DNA from: Colwellia sp. C2M11
GTDB lineage: Bacteria > Pseudomonadota > Gammaproteobacteria > Enterobacterales > Alteromonadaceae
Reading direction: 5' to 3'
DNA length: 59,519 nucleotides
Assembly: GCF_018860915.1 (NCBI RefSeq)
Contig: NZ_JAHKQD010000021.1
Location: forward strand, 40,500-100,018
Part shown: positions 9,905 through 19,745 of the stretch, one piece after another
Numbering within the stretch: position 1 is the first letter of the stretch
Layout: the number at the start of each line of letters is the position of its first letter
Program-made: the position numbers and the translations under genes
Notes under the pieces: model-generated
What the model was told of the DNA's origin: nothing
The model's input: only the letters and a program-made list of their open reading frames with translations
The model's database searches: none

Positions 9905-9998
9905 TCTTCTCCCGGGCTTTTATCCCTCCGTGTAACCTTCAAATAAAGGTCGACAACTCTCGGTCCAGTCGCTAAAAAGCCGGAACCCTAGATGTCTA
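9905..9998 (-). promoter_or_regulatory. Guanidine-I (ykkC) riboswitch
   Basis: On the minus strand the three conserved blocks of the ykkC aptamer appear in order: CTAGGGTTCCGGC (9979-9991), GACTGGACCGAGAG then TTGTCGACC (9948-9970), and ACGGAGGGATAAAAGCCC GGGAGA (about 9908-9930). It lies 50 bases before the transporter binding-protein start and should act on the whole operon. Downstream, TCTCTC (around 9886-9891) could pair with the aptamer GGGAGA as an alternative structure. I see no U-tract terminator there, so the output mechanism is unclear. Confidence 0.95.
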
Positions 9999-10442
9999 TT
10001 ACCAAATTGTGATATTGATAAGTGACTTACCAATATCCCTCATACGAGTAACTAGAAAATAGCAAATATAATGCCAATTAAAAATATTCAACAATTACAG
10101 TGATATAGCAAGAAAAAACATTCTCAACTTTAGTAATAATGCACCATAAAGGGTAAATATCAGTTAAGCTTGATCCAAAATAGTGCTTAAATTCTATTTG
10201 TAGGTTTATTTAAGAAAGCGCTTTATTTCCTAAAAAAAGCACGTCCCTTTTATAAAAAGAAAGCTTTGTACATGATTAATTTTTAGGATGAATCAGTATC
10301 AAATGAATATATTGATGCTTGAAAGTATTTGAGAAGGCTTAACAGCAGCCCTTCATTGATTTATAACAGTTGTTTTTCTACTAAGAGATAAAAGGTAAAT
10401 TGATTTATCAGCGAGATTACTTTGTTTAGAAAACGAACCAAT
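9999..10442. other. Intergenic region upstream of the guanidine operon
   Basis: About 440 AT-rich bases between the ykkC element and the end of the TIGR03503 gene. It should contain the operon promoter, expected just upstream of 9998 on the minus strand, but I see no well-matched sigma-70 pair. There is no coding potential and no clear terminator for either side. Confidence 0.5.
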
Positions 10443-11774
10443 TTAACTGTTAACTTTTCTTTTACGTACAAAGAAAAATAAGGCAATAGCGAACAAAATA
10501 ATAACAAGATTAGCAACTATAACGGTAACAATGGTTTTCATACTATTTTCTTCATCTAGTTTTTGTTGCTGCGCTAATTTATCGGCAAGTTCAATTTGCT
10601 GTTCATCCACTGTATTCTCCTCTGGTATTTGCGTAATTTCCTTAGGAAATTCTTTAATATTAAAAGAAAAATCAGGTACAGCTAGACGAAACTCACGTCC
10701 TGTTATTGTGCGGCCAAAAGCACTCACAGTCACACGATGAATACCAGGTTCAGTGTAAGGGAAATCTTTAGTTCGAACGGTCGGGCTTTCTATATTTTCA
10801 TTATCCGTAATAGAAAAGGGTCTTGTATGTCTATCAGGTGATGTTATCTTTCCTTGAAAAATTAAACTACTTGGATCGACATAAGTAGGGTCAATAGTCA
10901 AAACTAACTTATGTGCCATGGTATCATCTTCTGCAGGCACTACCGATAATTCAACTGGTGCTTCATGTAAAATAACAGGCTCATAACGAAGCTCTCTTGT
11001 CATTAATGGCAGCTTTATAACGAAAACAGGTTGCCATTCACCAGGAGCAAAATTCAACATGAATTCCCCCGTATAAATATTATCTCCCGCATACTCATCT
11101 AGACCACGACCATCATCGCTAAACGAGCTAACTTTAAGCGCATCGGCACCAAAGTTTGCATAATCTGAATTATTGGTACTAAAAAAGTTTACATCTAACT
11201 CAACAACCTCTTTAAACTCTGAAACCTCAATATTTCGATTGCCATTGTAAAGCTTACCAACAACTTTTATCGTTTCCCCTGACAATAAAACATTGGGAAA
11301 AGGTTCTATTTCAATTTTAACTTCTGACACAATTAATATCTTACTCTCAGGTAAAATATTACCAATTGCTTGCCAAGGACCAGGCATAGGTTTAGTAATT
11401 TTTACCATGTCAAAAGTCTTATCGTCGTACCATTTCACCGTATCAGGATCATGAACACTAGACCGTATCTTTTTACCGTCCGGTTGTACTAGAATTATAG
11501 ACCTACTACCCTTCACTCTAAAAAATATGAGAGTTATTTCATCAAGCTCAGCATCAATATGAAAGCGATTATCGAAGTAAGGTATTTCATTAGTGATATT
11601 ATCGCTTTGATAGAAATCTATTTCTCGTTTTGTTAGATTTTTTTCTTCACTATCAGTTAGATAACTATCTTTTTCTATAGCCTTTACGTCTGTTTTTTCT
11701 GCATTTTGCGCAACGGCATAATTAACATTCGTTAGTAACAGCAAACAAAATACTAATAGCTTGGTAATTTCCAA
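10443..11774 (-). CDS. TIGR03503 family membrane-anchored protein
   Basis: A 443-residue protein of unknown function. It has an N-terminal signal peptide (LLVFCLLLLTNVNYAVA), a long extracytoplasmic beta-rich region with a GRGLDEYAGDNIYTGEF segment, and one C-terminal membrane helix (about 411-436) followed by RKRK. So the bulk lies in the periplasm and the C-terminus in the cytoplasm. It matches my recollection of TIGR03503 proteins, conserved in Alteromonadales and vibrios near dnaQ. Its ATG lies inside the last 22 bases of dnaQ in another frame, which implies co-translation. Confidence 0.8.
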   Translation of the reverse strand: MEITKLLVFCLLLLTNVNYAVAQNAEKTDVKAIEKDSYLTDSEEKNLTKREIDFYQSDNITNEIPYFDNRFHIDAELDEITLIFFRVKGSRSIILVQPDGKKIRSSVHDPDTVKWYDDKTFDMVKITKPMPGPWQAIGNILPESKILIVSEVKIEIEPFPNVLLSGETIKVVGKLYNGNRNIEVSEFKEVVELDVNFFSTNNSDYANFGADALKVSSFSDDGRGLDEYAGDNIYTGEFMLNFAPGEWQPVFVIKLPLMTRELRYEPVILHEAPVELSVVPAEDDTMAHKLVLTIDPTYVDPSSLIFQGKITSPDRHTRPFSITDNENIESPTVRTKDFPYTEPGIHRVTVSAFGRTITGREFRLAVPDFSFNIKEFPKEITQIPEENTVDEQQIELADKLAQQQKLDEENSMKTIVTVIVANLVIILFAIALFFFVRKRKVNS

Positions 11775-12553
11775 AGTGGCTCTCCCCCTTTTTGCTTAAC
11801 AACGGCTAACCTTTCTTTATGTGCTTCTTTTTCATCGACCGTAGCAGCAATAACCTTTAATTTTTTTCTATCTTTACTAAGTCGTCTAATTTCTTTGGCA
11901 TCACCACCACTATTATCACCAACAGAAAGGTTAAATGCTGATTGCTTTCGCGTCATTTCAATATACACAAAAGCAAGCAATTGAGCATCAATTAAAGCCC
12001 CGTGATAAGTACGATCAATAAGCTTATCAACTTTATAAAAACGGGCTAAATAATCTAAGGTTTTAGGTGATCCAAACTCGTCTTTCGACGTTTTCAAAGT
12101 ATCGGTAATAGTACAAATATCTTCTGTCATAGGTACTTTATTACGAGAACGTTCGGCAAAATTCAATAAAGAAAATTCATGATCCATAAAGCCAACATCA
12201 AACTTAGCATTATGAATAACCAAGTTTGCACCGCGAATAAAATCTATGAACTCATCCACAACTTGAGAAAAAATAGGTTTATCATTTAAAAATTCATTTG
12301 TTAAACCATGGACATTAATTACCTCTTGCTCCATCACGAAGACTTCTCCGCGCGAATCCATCGGTTTTATATAGGCATGAAATGTTCGGCCAGTTAACTG
12401 TCGATTGATCATTTCTACACAGCCAATTTCAACAATTCTATGCCCTTCTCTTGGGTTGATACCCGTCGTTTCCGTATCAAGAATAATCAACCGCTCTTCT
12501 GTCTTAGCGTCGGCTCTTGTATCTTTATTAGTAGGGTTATTGCTTAAATTCAC
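11753..12553 (-). CDS. dnaQ: DNA polymerase III epsilon subunit (3'-5' proofreading exonuclease)
   Basis: Proofreading exonuclease of the replicative polymerase. The DEDDh motifs are visible: ExoI LDTETTG, ExoII HNAKFDVGFMDHE, and ExoIII with HGALIDAQLLA. I choose the GTG at 12553, preceded by AGAGAT 8 bases upstream, which gives 266 residues close to the family length. An ATG at 12637 would add 28 residues lacking similarity and overlap the upstream gene by 56 bases. The C-terminal part after about residue 200 should hold the polymerase-binding segment. Confidence 0.92.
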   Translation of the reverse strand: MNLSNNPTNKDTRADAKTEERLIILDTETTGINPREGHRIVEIGCVEMINRQLTGRTFHAYIKPMDSRGEVFVMEQEVINVHGLTNEFLNDKPIFSQVVDEFIDFIRGANLVIHNAKFDVGFMDHEFSLLNFAERSRNKVPMTEDICTITDTLKTSKDEFGSPKTLDYLARFYKVDKLIDRTYHGALIDAQLLAFVYIEMTRKQSAFNLSVGDNSGGDAKEIRRLSKDRKKLKVIAATVDEKEAHKERLAVVKQKGGEPLWKLPSY

Positions 12554-12581
12554 TATACATATCTCTAATTTTTTGATGAAG

Positions 12582-13082
12582 TTATTTTTCAGGTATTTTT
12601 TGTGGAAATTCTGATAGATTAATATTAAATCTGTCACTAGTATAACAAAGTAATATTAACGCTAACGTTATTACCGTTTGAAGTATAAGCCACTCTAAAG
12701 AAAATAATTGCCAATAAAAATAAGCAATAACATGGGTAAGTAAATCAAACAATAACGCAACGCTTAAAATTTTTCTGCAATGTCGCCAGCTTGTTTGCAC
12801 CCAAGAACCGGCTTCTGGCCTGCGTAAACTAATGATCAATAAAACAAATAAACCGATAGCACCTGAAAACAAACTAAAATAAAATAGTGACTTTTCAGGG
12901 TATATCCAAGAGATGATACTCACTCTATCACGCATATTAGTCACTGACATCAACCAAACGAGATAACCTCGTAACAAAAATATTAGCACTAAATAAAATT
13001 TTTTTGATAATTTTAAGCAATCATAGCTGTCAAAATCACCTACCGAATAATGCTGATATTTTTTAGAAAAACTTTTATTCAC
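12582..13082 (-). CDS. DUF2919 (YfeZ-like) inner-membrane protein
   Basis: A 166-residue protein with four hydrophobic segments (about 30-48, 66-86, 104-124, 128-148) and no catalytic motif. The layout and the SLRRPEAGSW loop resemble DUF2919/YfeZ. Its ATG overlaps the end of the DUF599 gene by 4 bases, so the two membrane proteins are translated together, and dnaQ follows. Function is unknown; the family name is a recollection rather than a search result. Confidence 0.7.
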   Translation of the reverse strand: MNKSFSKKYQHYSVGDFDSYDCLKLSKKFYLVLIFLLRGYLVWLMSVTNMRDRVSIISWIYPEKSLFYFSLFSGAIGLFVLLIISLRRPEAGSWVQTSWRHCRKILSVALLFDLLTHVIAYFYWQLFSLEWLILQTVITLALILLCYTSDRFNINLSEFPQKIPEK

Positions 13083-13813
13083 CCCTTACCCTTATTTTGC
13101 ATTTTGTTATCACGTTCAACTTTTAATAGTCTTTGTGCCGCGGTAATTGCTTTTACCGCTTTTGAATTAAATTCACGTGTATATAAAGTATAAACAACCC
13201 ATATACTCATCAAAATAAGTAAAACAGGATGAAAAAACCAACACATTGCAGCAAGTGCAAAATAATATGAACGAAGCCCATAATTATAGGCGTGAGCAGC
13301 TTGGTCTTGTACTGTGGCCATTTGTTTTGCATAAGATTTTAGGTTTTCATTTTGACCTGAAACATCAATAGGAGCAGCACCCATCATCACATTAACAAAA
13401 CCATATTGACGCATCGACCAAGTAAATTGGAAAAATGATAGAACAAAAATAAAAGCAAGCAAACTTAACTTTAATTGTATCATTAAATGGCTAGTATGAT
13501 CGGCATAAGGCATGGATGAAATAACCATGTCTAAGGTTTCAATTTTTGCAAAAAGGGTTAATAAACCCGCTAAAATTAATAGAGTGCTCGAAGCAAAAAA
13601 CGTTATATTTCGCTCTAAATTTGACAATAATGAAGCTTCACCAACTCTCATTTCTTTAGTAATAGCTTCGTGCATCCAGTGAATTCTATGCTGATGTAAG
13701 CTACGCGCTAAACAATCCGTACTTTTTGCTTTTTTACGAGCAAACCAACTGTAGCCAGACCAAGAGAGGATAAAGACAAACAAGGCAAAAACATCAATTA
13801 TCGATAAGGGCAT
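13079..13813 (-). CDS. DUF599 family membrane protein
   Basis: A 244-residue inner-membrane protein with hydrophobic segments near 5-25, 72-92, 110-130 and 190-212. The first loop carries HQHRIHWM and the following NLERNITFFASSTLLILAG, both typical of DUF599 as I know it. It heads a minus-strand run with DUF2919, dnaQ and the TIGR03503 gene, joined by short overlaps. Function is unknown. Confidence 0.8.
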   Translation of the reverse strand: MPLSIIDVFALFVFILSWSGYSWFARKKAKSTDCLARSLHQHRIHWMHEAITKEMRVGEASLLSNLERNITFFASSTLLILAGLLTLFAKIETLDMVISSMPYADHTSHLMIQLKLSLLAFIFVLSFFQFTWSMRQYGFVNVMMGAAPIDVSGQNENLKSYAKQMATVQDQAAHAYNYGLRSYYFALAAMCWFFHPVLLILMSIWVVYTLYTREFNSKAVKAITAAQRLLKVERDNKMQNKGKG

Positions 13814-14138
13814 TTAAAACTCATAAAATAAAAATGAACTAACTTTAGCAATAGTAACTTTTTAGCTAAATACTGCAACACAATATCGATGATAATTACC
13901 TTTTTTCGAAGAAAATAAAGATATAACAATTAATTTCGCTATTAAAAAACGATCGTAAATACTCAAAATAAAGTAAACATTGTGTTAACGAATAAAATTT
14001 GTAACAATTTACCTCAAAATTTATACAGTTAAACTTAACTTGCTATAGAATATGAAAATTAATTAATAGCGATAGGGATATATTTAAAATAAATATAATA
14101 TTTTAAATTCATAATAATAATAAATTTACGGATGATGT
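13814..14138. other. Divergent intergenic region
   Basis: 325 very AT-rich bases between the divergent DUF599 and DUF5916 genes. It must hold promoters for both, but AT-richness gives many weak matches and I cannot pick one. No gene or structured RNA is seen. Confidence 0.4.
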
Positions 14139-16454
14139 ATGCAAAAGCTAAGTTATAATAACTTATTTGTGCTTTTTGTTGCTTGCTTGCTGATATTACC
14201 AATGTCAGCAGTACAAGCATTTAACACAAAAAAAGAAAGTGAAACAACAATTCAACCTTTAGATATCCCCTATTACGAAGGTAAAATTAATATTGATGGC
14301 AAACTCAATGATAATTTGTGGTTACATGCCCTTACTGTAGAATTAAACTTGGTAAATAGTCCATGGAATAATCTGCCTAGCCCAGTAAAAACGACCGCTA
14401 AACTGGTAGAAAATGGTGAATTTCTTTATATATCATTTCTCGCAATAGATCCTAATCCTGAAAAAATTCAGGCATTCTTAACCGATCGTGATAATGCTTG
14501 GTTTCATGATTTAGTCGGTATTAAACTTGATACCCACAATAATCGCCGCTTAAATTACGAATTCTTTGTCAACCCTTATGGCGTACAAAATGATGCTACC
14601 TTCAATGAAATTACTGGTGAAGGAAATACTTCCTGGGATGGACTTTGGTATTCCTTTGGCAAAATAACGAGTCAAGGTTATCAAGTAGAAATAGCGATTC
14701 CCTATAATATTTTAAATTTTAAAAATGATGGTCTAGAAAAAAAATGGGCGATTGAATTAGTAAGAACCTACCCAAGAGACACAAGTTTACGTATATCTCA
14801 TGTTCCGCTTAATAGAGATAACCCTTGTTGGTTATGTCAATACCCAGAAGCAAAAGGCTTTAAAAATGCTCGCATCGGAAAAAATTTAAGGTTCACACCA
14901 ACTCTTACAGCAACAAGAGATGAATTTCGTGATGTCTATTTAGCTAATGATGACCCAGCGAATGGTTGGACTACAAATGATGATATTGAAGCTGGTCTTG
15001 ATTTACGCTGGGGAATTAATAGCAATAATTTATTAAATGCCACGATAAACCCTGATTTCTCTACCGTAGAAAGTGATAGCGGACAACTTAGCGTTAATAC
15101 TAACTTTTCATTATATTATGAAGAAAAACGTGCTTTTTTCTTAGATAATAGCGACTATTTTAGTAGTGATTTCGATTTAATATATACGCGAAATATTGCT
15201 GATCCTGATTTTGGGGCTAAACTCACTGGGCGTATAGATAAGCACAGTTATGGTGTCTTTACCGCTAACGACACTGAAACGAATATACTACTGCCTGGCA
15301 ATTTAAATTCTAGGTTAGTCACTCTCGATAAGAAAAATAATGCTAGTGCTTTACGTTATCGTTATGATTTTAATGAAAACTTAACTGTAGGCTCTATAGC
15401 AACATTTCGTTCTGCAGATAACTATCATAACTATGTTGCAGGAATTGATGCACGTTATCGTTTATCTGAATCAAATGCTATTAAAGCACAAGTATTAAGC
15501 TCTAACAGTGAATATTCTGACAGTATATTCTCAAATAAACCCACTAAATACGTTGAGCTAAATAATACCCGTTTAAAAGATCAAGCTTTTAAAATGAATT
15601 TTAATCACCATTCTGAATATTGGTTGTTAGACATAGAGCATCAAACTATCGGCGCAGACTTTCGTGCTGATTTAGGTTATATGCCCCAAACAGATATAAA
15701 AACAAATACAGCATTGTTAAAAAGGACTTTTTATTCCGATCAAGACAGTTACTGGCAAGAAGCTGGTCTGGCAGGCGAGTGGAAAATTGCTCATAATATA
15801 AATAATGAATTGATAGAGCGAGAGTTAACAGCAAGCTTTACGATTGATGGTCCTTTACAATCGATCTTAGAAGTCGATTTCATTCATGGTGAAAGAGTTG
15901 GACTTCGTTATGATAAGAGTATAGCCAATATTGATGGTAATACTTCCATGTTTAACGAAGATCAGCTGCAACTATATTCCAGTGCCAATATAAATAATCG
16001 TACTTATTTATCACTTAATATTATTGTTGGTGATAAAATTGATTATTCTAACGACCGTTTAGGTGACTTAATAGAAGCCACGGGTAATTTAACTGTTTTT
16101 ATTACTGATCATTTAGAATTTGATTTTTACCAAACTTACAGTAAATTAGATGCCAAAGAAGATGATCATGATATTAATGTTTATATCGCCAATATTTCTG
16201 AACTACGCTTATCTTATCAATTTGATGTACTGAGTTACCTTAAATTCAGTTTAGTTTATGATAACATTGAATACTCAGGCTCTGAGAACATAAAAGCGTT
16301 ATCTACTCAACTAATTTATGCTTATAAGCTCAACCCCCAAACTGTATTTTTCTTAGGTTATTCCGACAATAGCTATCAAGATCAAGATTTAACTAAGTTA
16401 ACCCGAACTGATAGAACTTTTTTTACAAAAATCAGTTATGCTTGGGCTCCATGA
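14139..16454 (+). CDS. CBM9-like / DUF5916 outer-membrane protein
   Basis: A 771-residue exported protein. It has a signal peptide (FVACLLILPMSAVQAF), then a carbohydrate-binding-family-9-like domain at about 35-215 (GKLNDNLW, then SWDGLWYSFGKI), then a DUF5916 region predicted to form a beta-barrel, ending in alternating aromatic strands and FFTKISYAWAP. Such proteins are common in marine Bacteroidetes and gammaproteobacteria, and their ligand is generally not known. It stands alone and converges on the RDD gene with a 6-base gap. Confidence 0.82.
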   Translation: MQKLSYNNLFVLFVACLLILPMSAVQAFNTKKESETTIQPLDIPYYEGKINIDGKLNDNLWLHALTVELNLVNSPWNNLPSPVKTTAKLVENGEFLYISFLAIDPNPEKIQAFLTDRDNAWFHDLVGIKLDTHNNRRLNYEFFVNPYGVQNDATFNEITGEGNTSWDGLWYSFGKITSQGYQVEIAIPYNILNFKNDGLEKKWAIELVRTYPRDTSLRISHVPLNRDNPCWLCQYPEAKGFKNARIGKNLRFTPTLTATRDEFRDVYLANDDPANGWTTNDDIEAGLDLRWGINSNNLLNATINPDFSTVESDSGQLSVNTNFSLYYEEKRAFFLDNSDYFSSDFDLIYTRNIADPDFGAKLTGRIDKHSYGVFTANDTETNILLPGNLNSRLVTLDKKNNASALRYRYDFNENLTVGSIATFRSADNYHNYVAGIDARYRLSESNAIKAQVLSSNSEYSDSIFSNKPTKYVELNNTRLKDQAFKMNFNHHSEYWLLDIEHQTIGADFRADLGYMPQTDIKTNTALLKRTFYSDQDSYWQEAGLAGEWKIAHNINNELIERELTASFTIDGPLQSILEVDFIHGERVGLRYDKSIANIDGNTSMFNEDQLQLYSSANINNRTYLSLNIIVGDKIDYSNDRLGDLIEATGNLTVFITDHLEFDFYQTYSKLDAKEDDHDINVYIANISELRLSYQFDVLSYLKFSLVYDNIEYSGSENIKALSTQLIYAYKLNPQTVFFLGYSDNSYQDQDLTKLTRTDRTFFTKISYAWAP

Positions 16455-16460
16455 ATTTAA

Positions 16461-17675
16461 TTAATCTAATATTGGCTTACGCGCTTTATTCAGGTCAATT
16501 ACCACTGTTGCCGAAATTTTGTCATGAATAGCTTGTTTATTAGGATCCCAATAAATTTGAATAAAGCCTAATAACCCCGTAGCAAGACCGGCTCCATAAC
16601 CACCGTATCGACCAAAACTATCCCATAAAGACAAAGGTGTACCATCTAACTGTATTACTTTAATTTTTAATAGTTTTTTACCTAATGTTTGACCTTTTCC
16701 TAAAGCAATGGATACGGTGAAATAAAACATAGCCCAACCAAAACCCAACCCGAGATCATTTATTATTCCTTTGAGCCATGCAATGAGAGAATAAGCTTGT
16801 CTATTCGTTTCTTTCTCTTCAAGAGTATCACCACTCATTAAACTTTCATCTCCTGCTAAAACAATGGCTACGTCTGTCTGAGCTTTATTAATAGGTTTGC
16901 TAGGTTGCTCTATTACTGAAGAGTCTTTTATTATTTTATTTTCTGAATTTTTAATCAACTCGCTTGGTTGCTGAAAAATTTCTTTATCATAACTCGTCTG
17001 CATAGCGGTAATTAATTGTTCTTTATCTTTTTTCGGTAAATCAATTTCTTGCACAATATCGGTAAATATTTCACTGAGTTCAGTGGGCGCTACATTTATC
17101 TCATTCTCAACGCTTACATTTGCAATATTAGCTGCTACTGCTGTTAACTCAACTTGCCAACATTCAATTTTTTTGCAATGACTATTATGTATTTTTTGCA
17201 GTGTAGACAATGTAATTGCGCCAATCGATAAAGACTGACTTAACGATAGCGAATTATTATCAACACTATCCTGATGTTGACCTTCTTCAATACCAACAAG
17301 TTTAAATAAAGCGGGTAACACACTCAGCAAAATAATAAACGCCATCGAGGCAGCAATAAAACGCATAGTAGCGCGACGTTTACGCCCTTTTGTTTTATTT
17401 TGATCTTGTGCTCTTTTTTTATTGCCTAAATAGTAAAGTGTGATTGCAATAGCAAGCGCTAACAATACGCCAGGTATATCACTTAATAAAGCCACTAAAA
17501 GTAAATCGATCAATAAAGCTACCCCTCGTTTTGTTGGTGTCGCTAGAGGTAAACCAAATAAAGAGTTATCCATCTTAAAAGCAAATGGCGTTAAGTATTG
17601 CTTAGTTTCTTTTTCCGATAACGCTGCAACATTATCAACAGACATATGTTCAACAGGTATAGTGCTATTTTCCAA
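16461..17675 (-). CDS. RDD family membrane protein with a large soluble insertion
   Basis: The two halves of an RDD membrane domain are separated. The N-terminal part has ATPTKRGVALLIDLLL and a hydrophobic hairpin at about 50-85. The C-terminal part has KGQTLGKKLLKIKVIQLDG and a late RYGGYGAGLATGLLGF. Between them are a third helix and about 170 polar residues that I do not recognise. I choose the TTG at 17675 because AAGGAT lies 7 bases upstream. A TTG at 17708, touching the CoxE-like stop, has no ribosome site; an ATG at 17645 is a third option. It is the last gene of the MoxR/CoxE-like cluster. Confidence 0.75.
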   Translation of the reverse strand: MENSTIPVEHMSVDNVAALSEKETKQYLTPFAFKMDNSLFGLPLATPTKRGVALLIDLLLVALLSDIPGVLLALAIAITLYYLGNKKRAQDQNKTKGRKRRATMRFIAASMAFIILLSVLPALFKLVGIEEGQHQDSVDNNSLSLSQSLSIGAITLSTLQKIHNSHCKKIECWQVELTAVAANIANVSVENEINVAPTELSEIFTDIVQEIDLPKKDKEQLITAMQTSYDKEIFQQPSELIKNSENKIIKDSSVIEQPSKPINKAQTDVAIVLAGDESLMSGDTLEEKETNRQAYSLIAWLKGIINDLGLGFGWAMFYFTVSIALGKGQTLGKKLLKIKVIQLDGTPLSLWDSFGRYGGYGAGLATGLLGFIQIYWDPNKQAIHDKISATVVIDLNKARKPILD

Positions 17676-17708
17676 CAGGGTGATCCTTATTCCATTACTT
17701 TGAAACAA

Positions 17709-18881
17709 TTAAGTTAATGCTTTGATACCTTGCCCTAAGCCAGCCAGCGTTAACGGATACATTTTACGTTCAACAAGTTGCTGCATTATTTGTATCGATG
17801 CATAATAAGGCCATTGTGGCTCTGGTTGAGGGTTTAGCCAAATCACTTTATTGAAGTGATCTGTTAACCTTTTCATCCACACACTACCGGCTTCTTCATT
17901 CCAATGTTCAACACTACCGCCAGGATATGTAATTTCATAAGGCCCCATAGTAGCATCTCCCACAAAAATGACTTTATAATCTCGACTATAGGTATGCAGT
18001 ACTTGCAATAAATCTATTTTTTCACTTTGTCGACGATTATTATCACGCCAAACCGTTTCATAAAGGCAATTATGAAAATAGAAAAACTCTAAATGTTTAA
18101 ACTCGCCATGTATTGCCGAAAAGAGTTGCTCACACACTTTAATGTGATCATCCATTGAACCACCAATATCAAAAAACATCAGAACCTTAATGGCATTATG
18201 GCGTTCAGGTTTCATTTTAATATCTAAATAGCCAGCATTACGTGCTGTCGCGGCAATAGTATCATCAAGAGCAAGTTCTTCACTGCTACCAGTGCGAGCA
18301 AATTGACGTAACTTACGTAACGCGACCTTAATATTTCGTGTGCCTATCTCAACATTTGCATCAAGGTTTTTAAATTGGCGTTTATCCCAAACTTTTGTCG
18401 CCTTACGATGTCGCGAGCTATCTTGCCCAATACGAACACCTTCAGGGTTATAGCCATAAGCACCAAAAGGAGAAGTACCACCAGTGCCTATCCATTTATT
18501 ACCACCTTGATGACGCTTTTCTTGTTCTTTTAGCCGCTCAGCAAGCGTTTCCATCAGTTTATCTAAACCACCTAAAGCCGCTATTTTTGCTTTTTCTTCA
18601 TCACTTAATTGTTTTTCAAACTGCTTTCTAAGCCATTCTTCTGGTATTTCAGACAAATCTAACTCTAATGACGCCACGCCTTTAAAATAATCAGCAAAAG
18701 CACGGTCAAATTTATCAAAATGCGCTTCATCTTTAACAAGAATAGTACGACTTACACTATAAAAATCATCAATACTAGCAAACACAACGCCTTGTTCTAA
18801 CGCACGAAGCAAATCTAACAATTCACGTAATGTACAAGGCACTTTGTAGTCGCGTACTTTACAAAAGAAATCAATTAACAT
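17709..18881 (-). CDS. CoxE-like von Willebrand factor A protein
   Basis: A 390-residue cytoplasmic protein with a C-terminal VWA domain. The metal-binding site DIGGS is at 238-242. Its N-terminal helical part (CKVRDYKVPCTLRELLDLLRAL) is typical of proteins encoded next to MoxR ATPases. Such pairs act as chaperone-like insertion or activation machines for partner proteins. It begins 18 bases after the MoxR stop and its TAA directly precedes the RDD gene. The client is unknown; the RDD protein is a candidate by linkage only. Confidence 0.85.
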   Translation of the reverse strand: MLIDFFCKVRDYKVPCTLRELLDLLRALEQGVVFASIDDFYSVSRTILVKDEAHFDKFDRAFADYFKGVASLELDLSEIPEEWLRKQFEKQLSDEEKAKIAALGGLDKLMETLAERLKEQEKRHQGGNKWIGTGGTSPFGAYGYNPEGVRIGQDSSRHRKATKVWDKRQFKNLDANVEIGTRNIKVALRKLRQFARTGSSEELALDDTIAATARNAGYLDIKMKPERHNAIKVLMFFDIGGSMDDHIKVCEQLFSAIHGEFKHLEFFYFHNCLYETVWRDNNRRQSEKIDLLQVLHTYSRDYKVIFVGDATMGPYEITYPGGSVEHWNEEAGSVWMKRLTDHFNKVIWLNPQPEPQWPYYASIQIMQQLVERKMYPLTLAGLGQGIKALT

Positions 18882-18899
18882 AAGAATTTCAGCCTTCGA

Positions 18900-19745
18900 T
18901 TAACGGTTGCGCTGGTTCATAAAAGCAAGTTTTTCAAATAAATGAACATCTTGTTCATTCTTTAATAAGGCACCGTGCAATGGCGGAATAACTTTTTTTT
19001 GTCTGGTTTCATGTAAAACTTCTTCTGAAATATCTTCGGCCAATAATAATTTTAGCCAATCAATTAATTCAGACGTAGACGGTTTTTTCTTCAGTCCTGG
19101 CATTTCACGTAAATCAAAAAATAAAGCAAGCGCTTCATCTAATAACTTTTGTTTTATCTTGGGAAAGTGAACATCAACAATGGCTTGCATTTCAGATTTT
19201 TCAGGAAAATTGATGTAATGAAAAAAACAACGACGTAAAAATGCATCTGGCAGCTCTTTTTCATTATTTGACGTAATAATAATAATAGGTCTTTGCTTAG
19301 CCACGATTTTTTCTTGAGTTTCATAAACAAAGAACTCCATTTTATCAAGCTCTAATAATAAATCGTTTGGAAATTCAATATCAGCTTTATCGATTTCATC
19401 AATCAGTAATACTGGACGCTTGTCTGCAGTAAAAGCATGCCACAATTTACCTTTAATAATATAGTTACCAATATCTTCAACTTTATCATTGCCTAACTGG
19501 CTATCTCTTAAGCGAGATACGGCATCATACTCATACAATCCTTGTTGTGCTTTAGTTGTCGACTTTATGTGCCACGGAATAAGCTCTACATTTAAACTAG
19601 CTGCTAACTCTTCTGCTAACATCGTTTTTCCGGTACCCGGCTCGCCTTTTATTAGCAGTGGCTTTTCTAAAGCAATCGCAGCATTTACAGCTAATTGAAG
19701 ATCTTTTGATGCTATATAATTGGTTGTCCCCTGAAATGCGTTCAT
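18900..19745 (-). CDS. MoxR family AAA+ ATPase
   Basis: A 281-residue ATPase with Walker A GEPGTGKT at 34-41, Walker B VLLIDEIDKAD, a sensor-1 region (IIITSNNEKELPDAFLRRC, with the arginine finger candidates RR) and the C-terminal lid. It is the first gene of the MoxR/CoxE-like/RDD cluster. MoxR proteins work with VWA partners to remodel or load cofactors into client complexes; the client here cannot be told from sequence. Confidence 0.9.
   Translation of the reverse strand: MNAFQGTTNYIASKDLQLAVNAAIALEKPLLIKGEPGTGKTMLAEELAASLNVELIPWHIKSTTKAQQGLYEYDAVSRLRDSQLGNDKVEDIGNYIIKGKLWHAFTADKRPVLLIDEIDKADIEFPNDLLLELDKMEFFVYETQEKIVAKQRPIIIITSNNEKELPDAFLRRCFFHYINFPEKSEMQAIVDVHFPKIKQKLLDEALALFFDLREMPGLKKKPSTSELIDWLKLLLAEDISEEVLHETRQKKVIPPLHGALLKNEQDVHLFEKLAFMNQRNR

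Noticed and set aside
9999..10060. Sigma-70 promoter for the guanidine operon (TTGGTA at 10028-10033)
   Set aside because: The -10 partner at the right spacing is poor (ACAATT) and AT-rich sequence gives many equal matches.
11753..12637. Longer DnaQ from the ATG at 12637
   Set aside because: It adds 28 residues without family similarity and overlaps the upstream gene by 56 bases, while a GTG at 12553 has a good ribosome site.
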